Source: JAQWBS01 sp047975765 (lineage in GTDB: Bacteria; Pseudomonadota; Alphaproteobacteria; RF32; CAG-239). From it: a stretch of DNA of 53,979 nucleotides. Positions 25,897 to 33,250 of the stretch are shown one piece after another. The notes below the pieces were generated by a model. That model was not told the origin of the DNA and did no database searches. It worked only from the letters and a program-made list of their open reading frames with translations. The position numbers and the translations under genes were made by a program. The stretch covers positions 1 to 53,979 of the forward strand of contig JBKEEF010000019.1 in NCBI GenBank assembly GCA_047975765.1. Direction: 5' to 3'. The number at the start of each line of letters is the position of its first letter. The first letter of the stretch is position 1.

Positions 25897-26427
25897 ATGA
25901 CTAAAAAGATACTACTTCTTTCTTGTTGCGCACCTTGTTCTTGTGCTGTTATTGAAAAAATGGCAAATGAAGGACAAGAGGTGACAGTCGTTTTTTATAA
26001 CCCAAACATTCGTCCTTTTGAGGAATATGAACGTCGTCTTCATGAAAATAAAAGACTTTGTCGTGAATATAATATTCCGTTTATTGATTTAGAATATGAC
26101 AATGAGCGTTGGTGCAATCTGACTTGTGGTTTGCAAGATGAACCAGAAAGAGGAAACCGTTGTTCCATTTGTTTTCATATGCGCATAAAAAGAGTTATGG
26201 AATATGCTATTGAGAATGGTTTTGATGCTGTGGGTTCAGTTTTGGGAGCTTCTCGATATAAAAACCTTGCACAAGTTAATGCTCAAGCTGAAAAAGCTTC
26301 TTGCGAAACAGGTGTGGAATATATTGATATTGAAGCTCGTAAAGGTGGAATGCAAGAAAGAAGAGATGAATTAGTCAAAGAGCTAAATTTATATCATCAA
26401 GACTATTGTGGTTGCAAACCAAGATAA
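25897..26427 (+). CDS. queH: Epoxyqueuosine reductase QueH
   Basis: 176 residues of the DUF208 family. N-terminal SCCAPCSC and later CxxC/CGC motifs (NRCSICFHMR; DYCGCKPR) are the Fe-S and metal-binding cysteines of QueH, which performs the last step of queuosine synthesis in tRNA, replacing the cobalamin enzyme QueG. The RYKNLAQVN segment is also typical. Confidence 0.93.
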   Translation: MTKKILLLSCCAPCSCAVIEKMANEGQEVTVVFYNPNIRPFEEYERRLHENKRLCREYNIPFIDLEYDNERWCNLTCGLQDEPERGNRCSICFHMRIKRVMEYAIENGFDAVGSVLGASRYKNLAQVNAQAEKASCETGVEYIDIEARKGGMQERRDELVKELNLYHQDYCGCKPR

Positions 26428-26522
26428 GAATCCCTACCTTACTAAATATAAAGTTTAAAATATAACATAATGGACTATATCTATTAGTGGATATTGTTTA
26501 AATACATTTAGGAGGACTTTTT

Positions 26523-27047
26523 ATGATTGGAAAATTTGACAAAAGCAACAGTGCTTGGATTTTGTTTGTTTCATTGGTTATGATTGGACTTGGTGTTTAC
26601 GTTTGGTTTCATCCAGTTGGGGCAATGATGGCGCTGGCACTTTATCTTGGAATTGCTTTTATTTTTGTTGGTGTGGGTTATTTGGCGGCTTATGGCTATT
26701 GGAAAAATTCAAGAGACTTAGCACTTGGTATTATGGATGTAATCGTAGGTTTGGTTTTTGTTTCAAATCTGGGGATTACAGCAAGCACTATCCCTGTATT
26801 GTTTGCTTTTTGGGCACTTTTTGTTGGGGTGACACAAGTTGTTGCAGCTTTTGAATTGAAAGAAGTGAAAGCTCCTGAATGGAAGTTTCTTCTTGTCGCT
26901 GGACTTATCAGTATTGTTTTTGGTTTTATCATTGTATATATGCCAATTGTTGGCGCAATTACAATCACAATTCTTATGGGAACATATCTGATAATCTACG
27001 GACTTATCGGTCTCGTTGAATATAAAGTGGTTCGAAATATGAAATAG
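26523..27047 (+). CDS. HdeD-like membrane protein (DUF308)
   Basis: 174 residues, about six transmembrane helices in three hairpins (WILFVSLVMIGLGVYVWF; MALALYLGIAFIFVGVGY; LLVAGLISIVFGFIIVYMP), as in the acid-resistance membrane protein family HdeD. AGGAGG precedes the ATG. Monocistronic with its own terminator. Confidence 0.85.
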   Translation: MIGKFDKSNSAWILFVSLVMIGLGVYVWFHPVGAMMALALYLGIAFIFVGVGYLAAYGYWKNSRDLALGIMDVIVGLVFVSNLGITASTIPVLFAFWALFVGVTQVVAAFELKEVKAPEWKFLLVAGLISIVFGFIIVYMPIVGAITITILMGTYLIIYGLIGLVEYKVVRNMK

Positions 27048-27061
27048 TTTTTCAAAATTAG

Positions 27062-27097
27062 AAAAAGGATTTAGTGAGATGCTAAATCCTTTTTTTT
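27062..27097 (+). terminator. Terminator of the HdeD-like gene
   Basis: AAAAAGGATTTAG-TGAGATG-CTAAATCCTTTTT, perfect 13-base arms followed by T-run; also usable by the flavodoxin gene on the other strand. Confidence 0.85.
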
Positions 27098-27121
27098 GGG
27101 GAATATATGTAAAGAGGGTTA

Positions 27122-27547
27122 TTATCCGTTTGCGACAGCTTTTCCAAATTCAATACATTTATTTTCATCGTCACCTTCAGGAGAACCTAAAACGATGAGA
27201 GACTCGGTAATAATGTTTGCTCCTGTTTTTGTCATTCTTTCTTCCCAGAGACGCATCCATTCACCATCTCCCCAACCATATGAACCAAAGAGAGCGAGTT
27301 TCTTGCCAGAAATTTTCTTTTCTGCATCATTTAAGAAACTTAAAATATCTGGATCGTCAATTTCTTCTTCACCCATTGCAGGAGCGCCTAAAACAAGGAT
27401 ATCTGCTTTTTCAATAATGTTTGCAGGTGCAGAAGCAAATGTGTATTCTTCAACTTCTTTTCCAGATGCTTTGATTGCTTTAGCGGCTAGTTCAGCCATT
27501 CTTTCAGTGTTTCCAGTTCCACTCCAGTGGATTACGGCAATCGTCAT
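27122..27547 (-). CDS. Flavodoxin
   Basis: 141 residues, short-chain flavodoxin. FMN phosphate loop SGTGNTE (residues 9-15), then GAPAMGEEEIDD and FGSYGWGDGEWM, the two loops stacking on the isoalloxazine ring. Replaces ferredoxin as electron carrier under iron shortage. A Fur-type dyad lies about 45 bases upstream, fitting that role. Could serve the flavodiiron protein or thioredoxin systems here. Confidence 0.93.
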   Translation of the reverse strand: MTIAVIHWSGTGNTERMAELAAKAIKASGKEVEEYTFASAPANIIEKADILVLGAPAMGEEEIDDPDILSFLNDAEKKISGKKLALFGSYGWGDGEWMRLWEERMTKTGANIITESLIVLGSPEGDDENKCIEFGKAVANG

Positions 27548-27590
27548 TTTATTTCTCCTAATAAGAATTATATTTCTTATATATTAATAA

Positions 27591-27605
27591 TGATAATTGT
27601 TATCA
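27591..27605. promoter_or_regulatory. Fur box upstream of flavodoxin
   Basis: TGATAA-TTG-TTATCA, perfect 6-base arms, matches the 7-1-7 Fur consensus TGATAATNATTATCA except at the two positions beside the centre. Confidence 0.7.
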
Positions 27606-27728
27606 AGTCAATATATATTTTAAAGATGTTTATTAAATAGTTGCCTTTAGATAGTCTTTGCTCTTAGAGAATAAAATGCTAGGATTTAGAGGCTAATTAT
27701 ATTTATTTACATTATTAAATTTATTTTT

Positions 27729-28118
27729 ATGGAAAATTTTTATGCTTCTGTACGGAATATGTTTTTATTTCTTGCTGTCGTCATTTTGCTTATTCTTTTG
27801 GTCGTTCATTGTGGGGAATCATTTATTTTATCTATCGCTTTTTTGGGCACATTAGCAGTTGGTTTTGTGGCAGGCGTTATTTGTGATTCAATTAGATGTT
27901 TAAATACAAAAGGACTGGAAAAAGTATATAGTTTTATGATGATGTCTGTTCAGTTATATTGCATCTATTTTGTTATTATTCTTTTTATTCAATATTTAAC
28001 ATCATTTGATGCAATTTCAGAACTAGACATGACCAACAAATTTGTTAAATTTTTTATACTAATTGCCTTGGGAATTGTCGTAGGAATAAGAATATATCTG
28101 CTAAAACAGAAAAAGTAA
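27729..28118 (+). CDS. Small integral membrane protein, paralogue A
   Basis: 129 residues with four likely transmembrane segments (FLFLAVVILLILLVV; IAFLGTLAVGFVAGVI; VQLYCIYFVIILFIQYL; FILIALGIVVGIRIYLL) and a basic tail. Same length, helix layout and KK-ending as the next gene (28256), and nearly the same terminator. Not recognised. Confidence 0.65.
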   Translation: MENFYASVRNMFLFLAVVILLILLVVHCGESFILSIAFLGTLAVGFVAGVICDSIRCLNTKGLEKVYSFMMMSVQLYCIYFVIILFIQYLTSFDAISELDMTNKFVKFFILIALGIVVGIRIYLLKQKK

Positions 28119-28126
28119 AAATTGCG

Positions 28127-28158
28127 AAAAAACACTATCTTTTTAGATAGTGTTTTTT
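28127..28158 (+). terminator. Terminator of paralogue A
   Basis: AAAAAACACTATCT-TTTT-AGATAGTGTTTTTT, perfect arms; stem nearly identical to the one at 28654. Confidence 0.9.
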
Positions 28159-28181
28159 TTATATGGTTTTTTCAAAATATA

Positions 28182-28210
28182 TTGAAAAATTTTCAAATAT
28201 TTGATAGAAT
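28182..28210 (+). promoter_or_regulatory. Promoter of paralogue B
   Basis: TTGAAA, 17-base spacer, TAGAAT, ending 45 bases before the ATG at 28256. Confidence 0.55.
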
Positions 28211-28255
28211 ACAGCTCTACATAAAATTATTTATTTACAATTAAACCTTATCATT

Positions 28256-28639
28256 ATGAAAGAATTTTTTAATTATTCAGCCAAAGTTTTACTTTTTGTT
28301 GCTGTTGTTAGTTTCTTTATTCGACATCTTTTTTTCTCAGGAGAGATGTTTATATTAGAAGCTCTTGGTACGGGAGGTTTTCTTTTTGGTTTTCTTTCTT
28401 TGGCAATGATTGCTTTCTGTGATTTAAAAGAAGGGACTTTATTACAAAGACGGCAAAGAGTTGTAGGGATATTTTTTACATTAGGAATGTCATCTCTTTA
28501 TTTATATTCAGGTTTGAGATTCTTACAAGTAAATGTTGATTTTTTAATTCTGCCGGTGTGTATTATAGCAGTTCTTCTGGTCATTCTTGCAGTTGTTTAT
28601 GTCGGAATGGAAATTGTTAAAGGACGAAGAAAAAAGTAA
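28256..28639 (+). CDS. Small integral membrane protein, paralogue B
   Basis: 127 residues with four likely transmembrane segments (VLLFVAVVSFFIRHLFF; GGFLFGFLSLAMIAF; FFTLGMSSLYLYSGL; VCIIAVLLVILAVVYVGM) and ending GRRKK. Tandem relative of the 27729 gene; the two share architecture more than residues. Function unknown. Confidence 0.65.
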   Translation: MKEFFNYSAKVLLFVAVVSFFIRHLFFSGEMFILEALGTGGFLFGFLSLAMIAFCDLKEGTLLQRRQRVVGIFFTLGMSSLYLYSGLRFLQVNVDFLILPVCIIAVLLVILAVVYVGMEIVKGRRKK

Positions 28640-28653
28640 TTAATCATTCTTAT

Positions 28654-28685
28654 AAAAAACACTATCTTTCGGGATAGTGTTTTTT
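28654..28685 (+). terminator. Terminator of paralogue B
   Basis: AAAAAACACTATC-TTTCGG-GATAGTGTTTTTT. Confidence 0.9.
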
Positions 28686-28777
28686 ATATATTCTGTTTGG
28701 TTCTTTTTCTTGTTGTATTGTATTTTTGTGCTTTTTACTATCATACTCAGGTTTGTTTTTTTCTGTCATATCTTTGT

Positions 28778-28854
28778 TGTCATTCCCAGCTTGACTGGGA
28801 ATCCATTATGTGTTGAGCCTTGTTAAGGAGATTCCCGATTTCTCGGGAATGACA
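28778..28854. repeat. Palindromic dispersed repeat, copy 1
   Basis: 77 bases bounded by TGTCATTCCC and its exact complement GGGAATGACA. Contains inner hairpins CCCAGCTTGACTGGG and TTCCCGATTTCTCGGGAA. Same element as 29645-29725. The TGTCATTCCCG type is widespread in obligate host-associated alphaproteobacteria. Confidence 0.75.
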
Positions 28855-28938
28855 GGAAAAAAATTGAATTCTCAATCAAGTTGGAAATGACAAAGGGAAG
28901 GAAAGTAATATTATCTCCCTGTTATATTAAGTTTTTTT

Positions 28939-29604
28939 CTACCATTCAATTGGTTTAAGACTATGAGCTTTGAGATATTCATTTGTTTTCGAAAAATGAT
29001 GATTTCCAAAAAATCCTCGATGAGCTGCTAAAGGAGAGGGGTGGACACTCTTAAGAATGAGATTTTCTTGTGGATTGACGAAATCAGCTTTCTTCTGAGC
29101 ATAACTTCCCCATAAAAGGTAGACAATATTTTTGCGTTCTGAAGCTAATTTATGAATGACTGCATCTGTGAATTGTTCCCAACCTTTTCCGGCATGAGAT
29201 GCTGCCTGATGTGCTTGGACAGTGAGTGTGGAGTTGAGAAGAAGAACACCTTGTTCTCCCCACTTGGTTAAGTCGCCGAGTGTAATGCTTTTATGCCCTA
29301 AATCGCTTTCAATTTCTTTATAAATATTTTGAAGAGACGGCGGAAGCGCTACACCTTGCTGAACTGAAAAGCAAAGACCATGTGCTTGGTTGGGTTCATG
29401 GTAGGGATCTTGACCAATGATAACAATTTTGACTTTATCAAGTGGGCAGAGATTGAACGCATTAAAGATGTTTGCAGGAGCAGGAAAGACTTTCTTACCT
29501 GATTTATATTCGTTTCGAACAAAATCTGTGAGTTTGATAAAATAGTCTTTTTCAAACTCTGGAGTCAGTGCTTTTTTCCAACTTTCTTCAATCTTAACGT
29601 CCAT
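28939..29604 (-). CDS. ung: Uracil-DNA glycosylase
   Basis: Family 1 enzyme of 221 residues, removes uracil from DNA. Water-activating motif GQDPYH (Asp66 in VIIGQDPYHEPNQAHGLCF), LLLNSTLTV, and the DNA-intercalation loop HPSPLAAHRGF with the catalytic His. Flanked on both sides by palindromic repeats. Confidence 0.97.
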   Translation of the reverse strand: MDVKIEESWKKALTPEFEKDYFIKLTDFVRNEYKSGKKVFPAPANIFNAFNLCPLDKVKIVIIGQDPYHEPNQAHGLCFSVQQGVALPPSLQNIYKEIESDLGHKSITLGDLTKWGEQGVLLLNSTLTVQAHQAASHAGKGWEQFTDAVIHKLASERKNIVYLLWGSYAQKKADFVNPQENLILKSVHPSPLAAHRGFFGNHHFSKTNEYLKAHSLKPIEW

Positions 29605-29644
29605 TTTATTATTCCTTCCTCGTTCTCTTCTCTATTTTTTTCTC

Positions 29645-29725
29645 TGTCATATTCGGGCTTGATCCGAGTATCCATTTTGTGTTGGGCTTTGTCCTATGTG
29701 GATTCCCGATTTCTCGGGAATGACA
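29645..29725. repeat. Palindromic dispersed repeat, copy 2
   Basis: 81 bases, same layout as copy 1 (TGTCATATTCGGG ... ATCCATT ... GTG ... GATTCCCGATTTCTCGGG AATGACA). Left arm diverged, right arm identical to copy 1. Confidence 0.75.
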
Positions 29726-29735
29726 TTCCCTCTCT

Positions 29736-29772
29736 TGTCATATTCGGGCTTGACTTGAGTATCTATAATGGC
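29736..29772. repeat. Palindromic dispersed repeat, partial copy 3
   Basis: Left half only: TGTCATATTCGGGCTTGA followed by a degraded GAGTATC. It lies ten bases after copy 2. Confidence 0.6.
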
Positions 29773-29907
29773 ATAGAGCTTCTTTCCTTGCAACGACAAT
29801 TTATTAAGTTATGCAATCATAACTTAATTTAATCTTGCAATTTATCACAAAATCTTTAGTCTAAATTTAGCTATTATAAGTTTTTTATAATAGTCAGCAT
29901 CAGAGAT

Positions 29908-30094
29908 GGTGCGGGGTGTCGTAACCCTTTTATACACTTAGTCATTTAGCATAATGACTTAAAATTTTATGCCGATTTCTATCCTATGGGTGGATGTCGG
30001 TGAATAAGGCTTAGGTCAAATAAACCGAGCCGTTTAAGTGTATACGGTTACGAACATCCACTCGCCAGAAATTTTTCTCGGCGAGTTTTGTTTT
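29908..30094 (+). ncRNA. Structured RNA with four-way junction and its own terminator
   Basis: Outer stem TGTCGTAACC (29917-29926) pairs with GGTTACGAACA (30046-30056, one bulge). It continues into a perfect 10-bp stem TATACACTTA (29931-29940) / TAAGTGTATA (30035-30044). Inside are three hairpins: GTCATT/AATGAC (29941-29958), CCGA..ATCC/GGAT..TCGG (29972-30000) and GGCT..GGT/ACC..AGCC (30008-30031). A terminator follows: ACTCGCC (30060-30066) / GGCGAGT (30080-30086), then TTTTGTTTT. No ORF. From memory parts recall C4-type antisense RNA of phages, but I cannot confirm a family. It could be a trans-acting small RNA or an attenuating leader of the lipoprotein gene. Confidence 0.65.
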
Positions 30095-30123
30095 AACTTA
30101 ACAAAATAAAGGATGTTAATCGT

Positions 30124-30549
30124 ATGAAAAGACTAGTACTAATTTTAACTTTAGGGATGTTTGCAGGCGTTTTGAGTGGTTGTTCAACAATCATGAGAGA
30201 TGGCAAACAAGTTGTGTCGGTAAAATCTAATGCGGATAGGGTAAATATAAAAATTTCCGATAAGTCTGGAGAAGTTATATTTGAAGGACAGACTCCAATT
30301 ACAACAACTCTAAAAACTTCTACTGGTGGATATTTTGATCCAGAAAAATATACTGTTACAGCAACAAAAGAGGGATATGCTCCACAAACAGTTAGAATAG
30401 ATTGGCATGTGAGCAAGTGGTATTATTTAGGAAATATTGGTTTTGGCGGTTTGATTGGATACCTAATCGTCGACCCAATTTCAGGACATATGTATTACCT
30501 TGATGAAAATGCCTATGTGAATATGACTCCTTTGTCTTCAAAAAGTTAG
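30124..30549 (+). CDS. Lipoprotein with PEGA-like domain
   Basis: 141 residues. Lipoprotein signal: MKRLVLILTLGMFAGVLSGC with lipobox LSGC, acylated Cys20. Mature part has a PEGA-like pattern (VKSNADRVNIKIS, GQTPITTTLKT, YTVTATKEGYAP) followed by a hydrophobic Gly-rich segment (LGNIGFGGLIGYLIVDPISG). Starts 30 bases after the terminator of the structured RNA, with AAAGGATG before it, so its expression could depend on read-through. Co-transcribed with the next gene. Confidence 0.8.
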   Translation: MKRLVLILTLGMFAGVLSGCSTIMRDGKQVVSVKSNADRVNIKISDKSGEVIFEGQTPITTTLKTSTGGYFDPEKYTVTATKEGYAPQTVRIDWHVSKWYYLGNIGFGGLIGYLIVDPISGHMYYLDENAYVNMTPLSSKS

Positions 30550-30560
30550 GGAGAAAATAG

Positions 30561-30767
30561 ATGAAGAAAATCATTCTAGGCTCCTTTGCTTGTTTTATGT
30601 TTGTTTGTCAAATGAAGTTAGGATATCTTTCATATCAAAAACCAAATATGACAATGATAGAAACATATAATAGACGAGGATGTTGTTCTTGGCATAATGG
30701 TGTTTGTGGGTGCAGTGGCGGAAGAACTGTTTGTTGTGATGGAACTTATAGTGGTTGTGGCTGCTGA
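30561..30767 (+). CDS. Secreted Cys-rich peptide, 68 aa
   Basis: Signal peptide (MKKIILGSFACFMFVCQ) and a short mature part with nine Cys in the last 29 residues: RRGCCSWHNGVCGCSGGR, then VCCDGT and GCGC. This Cys-Gly module occurs as a tail in other bacterial secreted proteins; here it stands alone. GGGAG lies upstream of the ATG, 11 bases after the lipoprotein stop. Possible disulfide-rich peptide or toxin-like product; function unknown. Confidence 0.75.
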   Translation: MKKIILGSFACFMFVCQMKLGYLSYQKPNMTMIETYNRRGCCSWHNGVCGCSGGRTVCCDGTYSGCGC

Positions 30768-30784
30768 CAGATATTATTGAGACT

Positions 30785-30820
30785 AAAAAAGAAGCTCATT
30801 TTACGATGGGCTTCTTTTTT
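30785..30820 (+). terminator. Terminator of the lipoprotein / Cys-peptide operon
   Basis: AAAAAAGAAGCTCAT-TTTACG-ATGGGCTTCTTTTTT, one T-G pair. Confidence 0.9.
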
Positions 30821-31043
30821 GTGCAAAAATTGTGCACAAAACGGCTATTTAATGTCATTAATTGTAAGTTTTTGAGCTTTATTATAGATAACAAAAAATC
30901 CTCTGTATGTTTTACAATGCTAGCTCGTTCGGGAGTAGAGCGCACTTCGTTTGCTCCAGTTCGGCTTTGGGTTTTCCCATCGGCACTGTCTAAGCCTTCT
31001 AGTGAACCCCCTTTTCGGGATTTCAAACTATCTACTCATAAAT
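30821..31043. other. Intergenic stretch of unclear nature
   Basis: Starts with TTTTGTGC-N9-GCACAAAA (30818-30842). From about 30920 to 31020 the DNA is richer in G+C than its surroundings and open on the minus strand, but there is no ribosome-binding sequence or recognisable protein. May be a remnant of an earlier insertion next to the tRNA attachment site. Confidence 0.4.
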
Positions 31044-31090
31044 TACCATAACAAAAAACACACTTTAAAAGTGTGTTTTTTGTTATGGTA
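31044..31090 (-). terminator. Terminator of the split host tRNA-Met
   Basis: Very long perfect hairpin: 22-base arms (31044-31065 and 31069-31090) around TAA, with the right arm including the CCA-side end of the tRNA fragment. Read leftward the T-run TTTTTTG follows AAGTGTG. It marks the fragment as the native 3' end of the gene. Confidence 0.8.
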
Positions 31091-31130
31091 GCGAGAGAGG
31101 GATTTGAACCCCCGACACAAGGATTATGAT
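31086..31130 (-). pseudogene. 3' half of host tRNA-Met (attachment site)
   Basis: On the minus strand ATCATAATCC (anticodon loop and 3' stem, CAT anticodon) continues as variable loop, T-arm GGGGGTTCAAATCCC, acceptor strand TCTCGCT and ACCA. Homology stops exactly at the anticodon loop; beyond it (31131 on) the sequence is unrelated. Its anticodon-stem strand TCCTT pairs with GAGGA of the 5' half at 41903-41944. Confidence 0.85.
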
Positions 31131-31203
31131 AGCCCAGCGCACAAACTCAAATACCCCTGACTTTGGCGGTTTTCTGCGTATTTCATAAACCTTTGTATTG
31201 GTT

Positions 31204-31233
31204 GGTGTCTATATACTGTAAAACGACCCACCA
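31204..31233 (+). repeat. 30-base direct repeat near left end (integrase arm-site candidate)
   Basis: GGTGTCTA-N5-TGTAAAAC-N3-CCCACCA; matches 41755-41784 at 23 of 30 positions without gaps. It lies 74 bases inside the left end. Typical of arm-type binding sites of tyrosine integrases, by position only. Confidence 0.5.
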
Positions 31234-31345
31234 CAACTACCTTGTTTCATTTTGCCTTATTACGTCTAATTACAAAACCAACCACAACAAGACCTAACTT
31301 AAAAACCACCATACACACGCACTACAAAAAAGTCAATATTCGGCT

Positions 31346-33250
31346 TCAATTTATAACGATTATTTCATTGTCAGCGAACCAATCTTTTCCAGATAAAATG
31401 GTTTTCAATCTTGCTGGATTATCCGTATATGCCACAACAGCCAAACTTTCTTTTGCGCGGCTACAAATAACATAAAACAACCGACGCGTTCTATCTACTC
31501 CTGTTTCTTTGCCTTCCTGTTCATTTTTCAAATCACTGGTAGTTTTATCTTTTATCCCGAACAGCTTTTCGTATGAGAATAAAAATCCCCTTGCTTCTGT
31601 ATCGTCAATAATAGCCATTACCCTTGGAAATTCTAACCCCTTCACGCCTTGGTGTGTGAAAAATGCGGCGGCTTCATTTACATACTCCGCATACGGCTTT
31701 ATTTGTGAAAATTTTGTATTCAAAAAATTATCCAAACAATCTATTTTATCAGTTGATGGCACTTCATCAGTTTCTACTTCTTCTTCAAAAACATCAGCAG
31801 CTGCCTGTTCCACCGGCGTTCTCATTAAAATCGGTTTATACCCATTTGGGATTCCAAATATACCGCCCGTATAAACAATTCTTAACAATTCCCCAAAAGT
31901 TATATCTTGATTATCGTCGTATGCTTTGCACAATTCATTTATGCGCGTATTCGCTACTTCTAAAATATTTTTGGCTTCGGTGCTATGCGCTTTCATATAT
32001 CGCTTTTTAAATAATCTTGAGTTGCCTTTTACAATATTGGCGATGGCGAATTTATCGCCCGCCCTATGCGCTTCTAATATGGGTAAAATGATTCCGGAAA
32101 ATATCTTCACTTCGGGCAAAGTGCCGTCCATAAGGCCAAGTTTGAAACTTTCTACCTTATAAAGGGCTGAAAACATTTCCAACCACCCCATTCTGCTTGC
32201 GGCCATGTGGTGTTCAAGAATCAACGAAACAACGGAATCTCTTGTGTTCCACTCACTATCCCCAGTTATAGTTGCCATTTGTTGCATTATTTCGGCTTCG
32301 GCTACCTGTTTGTCTTTACTAGACGAAATCGCAAAAAGTTGAACAAAACCACCTTGCTTGTTTTGTCGTGATCGTTGCTCCTGAGAATCAACATCAGAAC
32401 GGATTTTATTTATTAGTGTTATAATCCGTTTTTGTGAACGGTGGTTCATTTTTTTTGCAGGCGTTTCCCAATCTTCTGGCAAACCAATTCCTAAATCTTC
32501 TTTCCCATCGCCGTAAATTCGCTGCATTGTATCCCCAAGCAATCCTAATGAAAATTCGCTTTTGTGATTTTGTTGCACGAACAAAAACGCTTCCATTATT
32601 CCCTTATTTGTATCTTGGCTTTCATCTATCAGCAAAATGGGGAATTTTTTTATAAGTATTTTTTGCATAAGCGGCTTGTTTGTTAGAAAGTAAGCCCCTA
32701 TCTGCAATACTTCTGCATGGCCTAGCGCGTCGCGCTCTGTGTTATTGGTATCCGGATTGTATGTGAATTTTTTAATGTTAGGCAATCCCCGCAAACGCTC
32801 TTGTTTACTTTCAATTTTATGAACTCTATCCGCTTCCGCTTTTGTTCCGGCTTTGGAACTTTTGCTTTGCAATTCTGCAATATCTGCCGTCAATTCTACT
32901 AAAAGCCATTCTTTTATATCAGTATCAAAGCCAGTTATTAAATCCCAAATAAAACTGTGTATTGTTGAAACATGAATGAGAGCGTCGTTTTTTAATTGAC
33001 GTTTGATTTCGTCGCGCGCATTTTTTGTATAGGTAATAACCGCGACGCGTTGGCCGCGCAGACGCAATTTCACACCTACTGATAAAGTTATTGCCTCTAA
33101 TGCGTTTACAAGTGAACGAGTTTTTCCCGAACCCGCGCCGGCAAATAGGAAAAAACTTTTGGGATTTTCGAAATTTAAACACTCTGCGATTTTTACATCA
33201 ACATCATCATCGATATGGTCGTCATCTAAAATTACAGCTTCATTTGGCAT
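31346..33250 (-). CDS. gajB: UvrD/PcrA-like helicase, GajB-like subunit of Gabija system
   Basis: 634 residues, superfamily 1 helicase. Walker A FAGAGSGKTRSLV at about residues 36-48, motif Ia/Ib (AVITYTKNARDEI), Walker B LLIDESQDT, motif III GLLGDTMQRIYG, and late motifs FFTHQGVKGLEFPRV and RLFYVICSRAKESLAVV. The gene overlaps the upstream OLD nuclease gene by 11 bases, the gajA-gajB order of the Gabija anti-phage system. Longer than Bacillus GajB (about 500), mainly by an insert around 340-470. Inferred role: senses DNA ends together with the nuclease. Confidence 0.8.
   Translation of the reverse strand: MPNEAVILDDDHIDDDVDVKIAECLNFENPKSFFLFAGAGSGKTRSLVNALEAITLSVGVKLRLRGQRVAVITYTKNARDEIKRQLKNDALIHVSTIHSFIWDLITGFDTDIKEWLLVELTADIAELQSKSSKAGTKAEADRVHKIESKQERLRGLPNIKKFTYNPDTNNTERDALGHAEVLQIGAYFLTNKPLMQKILIKKFPILLIDESQDTNKGIMEAFLFVQQNHKSEFSLGLLGDTMQRIYGDGKEDLGIGLPEDWETPAKKMNHRSQKRIITLINKIRSDVDSQEQRSRQNKQGGFVQLFAISSSKDKQVAEAEIMQQMATITGDSEWNTRDSVVSLILEHHMAASRMGWLEMFSALYKVESFKLGLMDGTLPEVKIFSGIILPILEAHRAGDKFAIANIVKGNSRLFKKRYMKAHSTEAKNILEVANTRINELCKAYDDNQDITFGELLRIVYTGGIFGIPNGYKPILMRTPVEQAAADVFEEEVETDEVPSTDKIDCLDNFLNTKFSQIKPYAEYVNEAAAFFTHQGVKGLEFPRVMAIIDDTEARGFLFSYEKLFGIKDKTTSDLKNEQEGKETGVDRTRRLFYVICSRAKESLAVVAYTDNPARLKTILSGKDWFADNEIIVIN

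Noticed and set aside
29908..30094. Naming the structured RNA as C4 antisense RNA, 6S RNA or tmRNA
   Set aside because: No tmRNA acceptor or tag ORF and no 6S bulge layout; the C4 resemblance is only from memory and no phage antirepressor follows.
30796..31026. 76-codon minus-strand ORF and overlapping plus-strand ORF left of the attachment site
   Set aside because: No ribosome-binding sequence and no recognisable domain. The composition looks like non-coding, GC-richer residue rather than a gene.
31346..33250. A second housekeeping UvrD
   Set aside because: Its partner is an overlapping OLD nuclease gene inside a mobile element, while the host uvrD with the RNA-polymerase-binding tail is at 45949.
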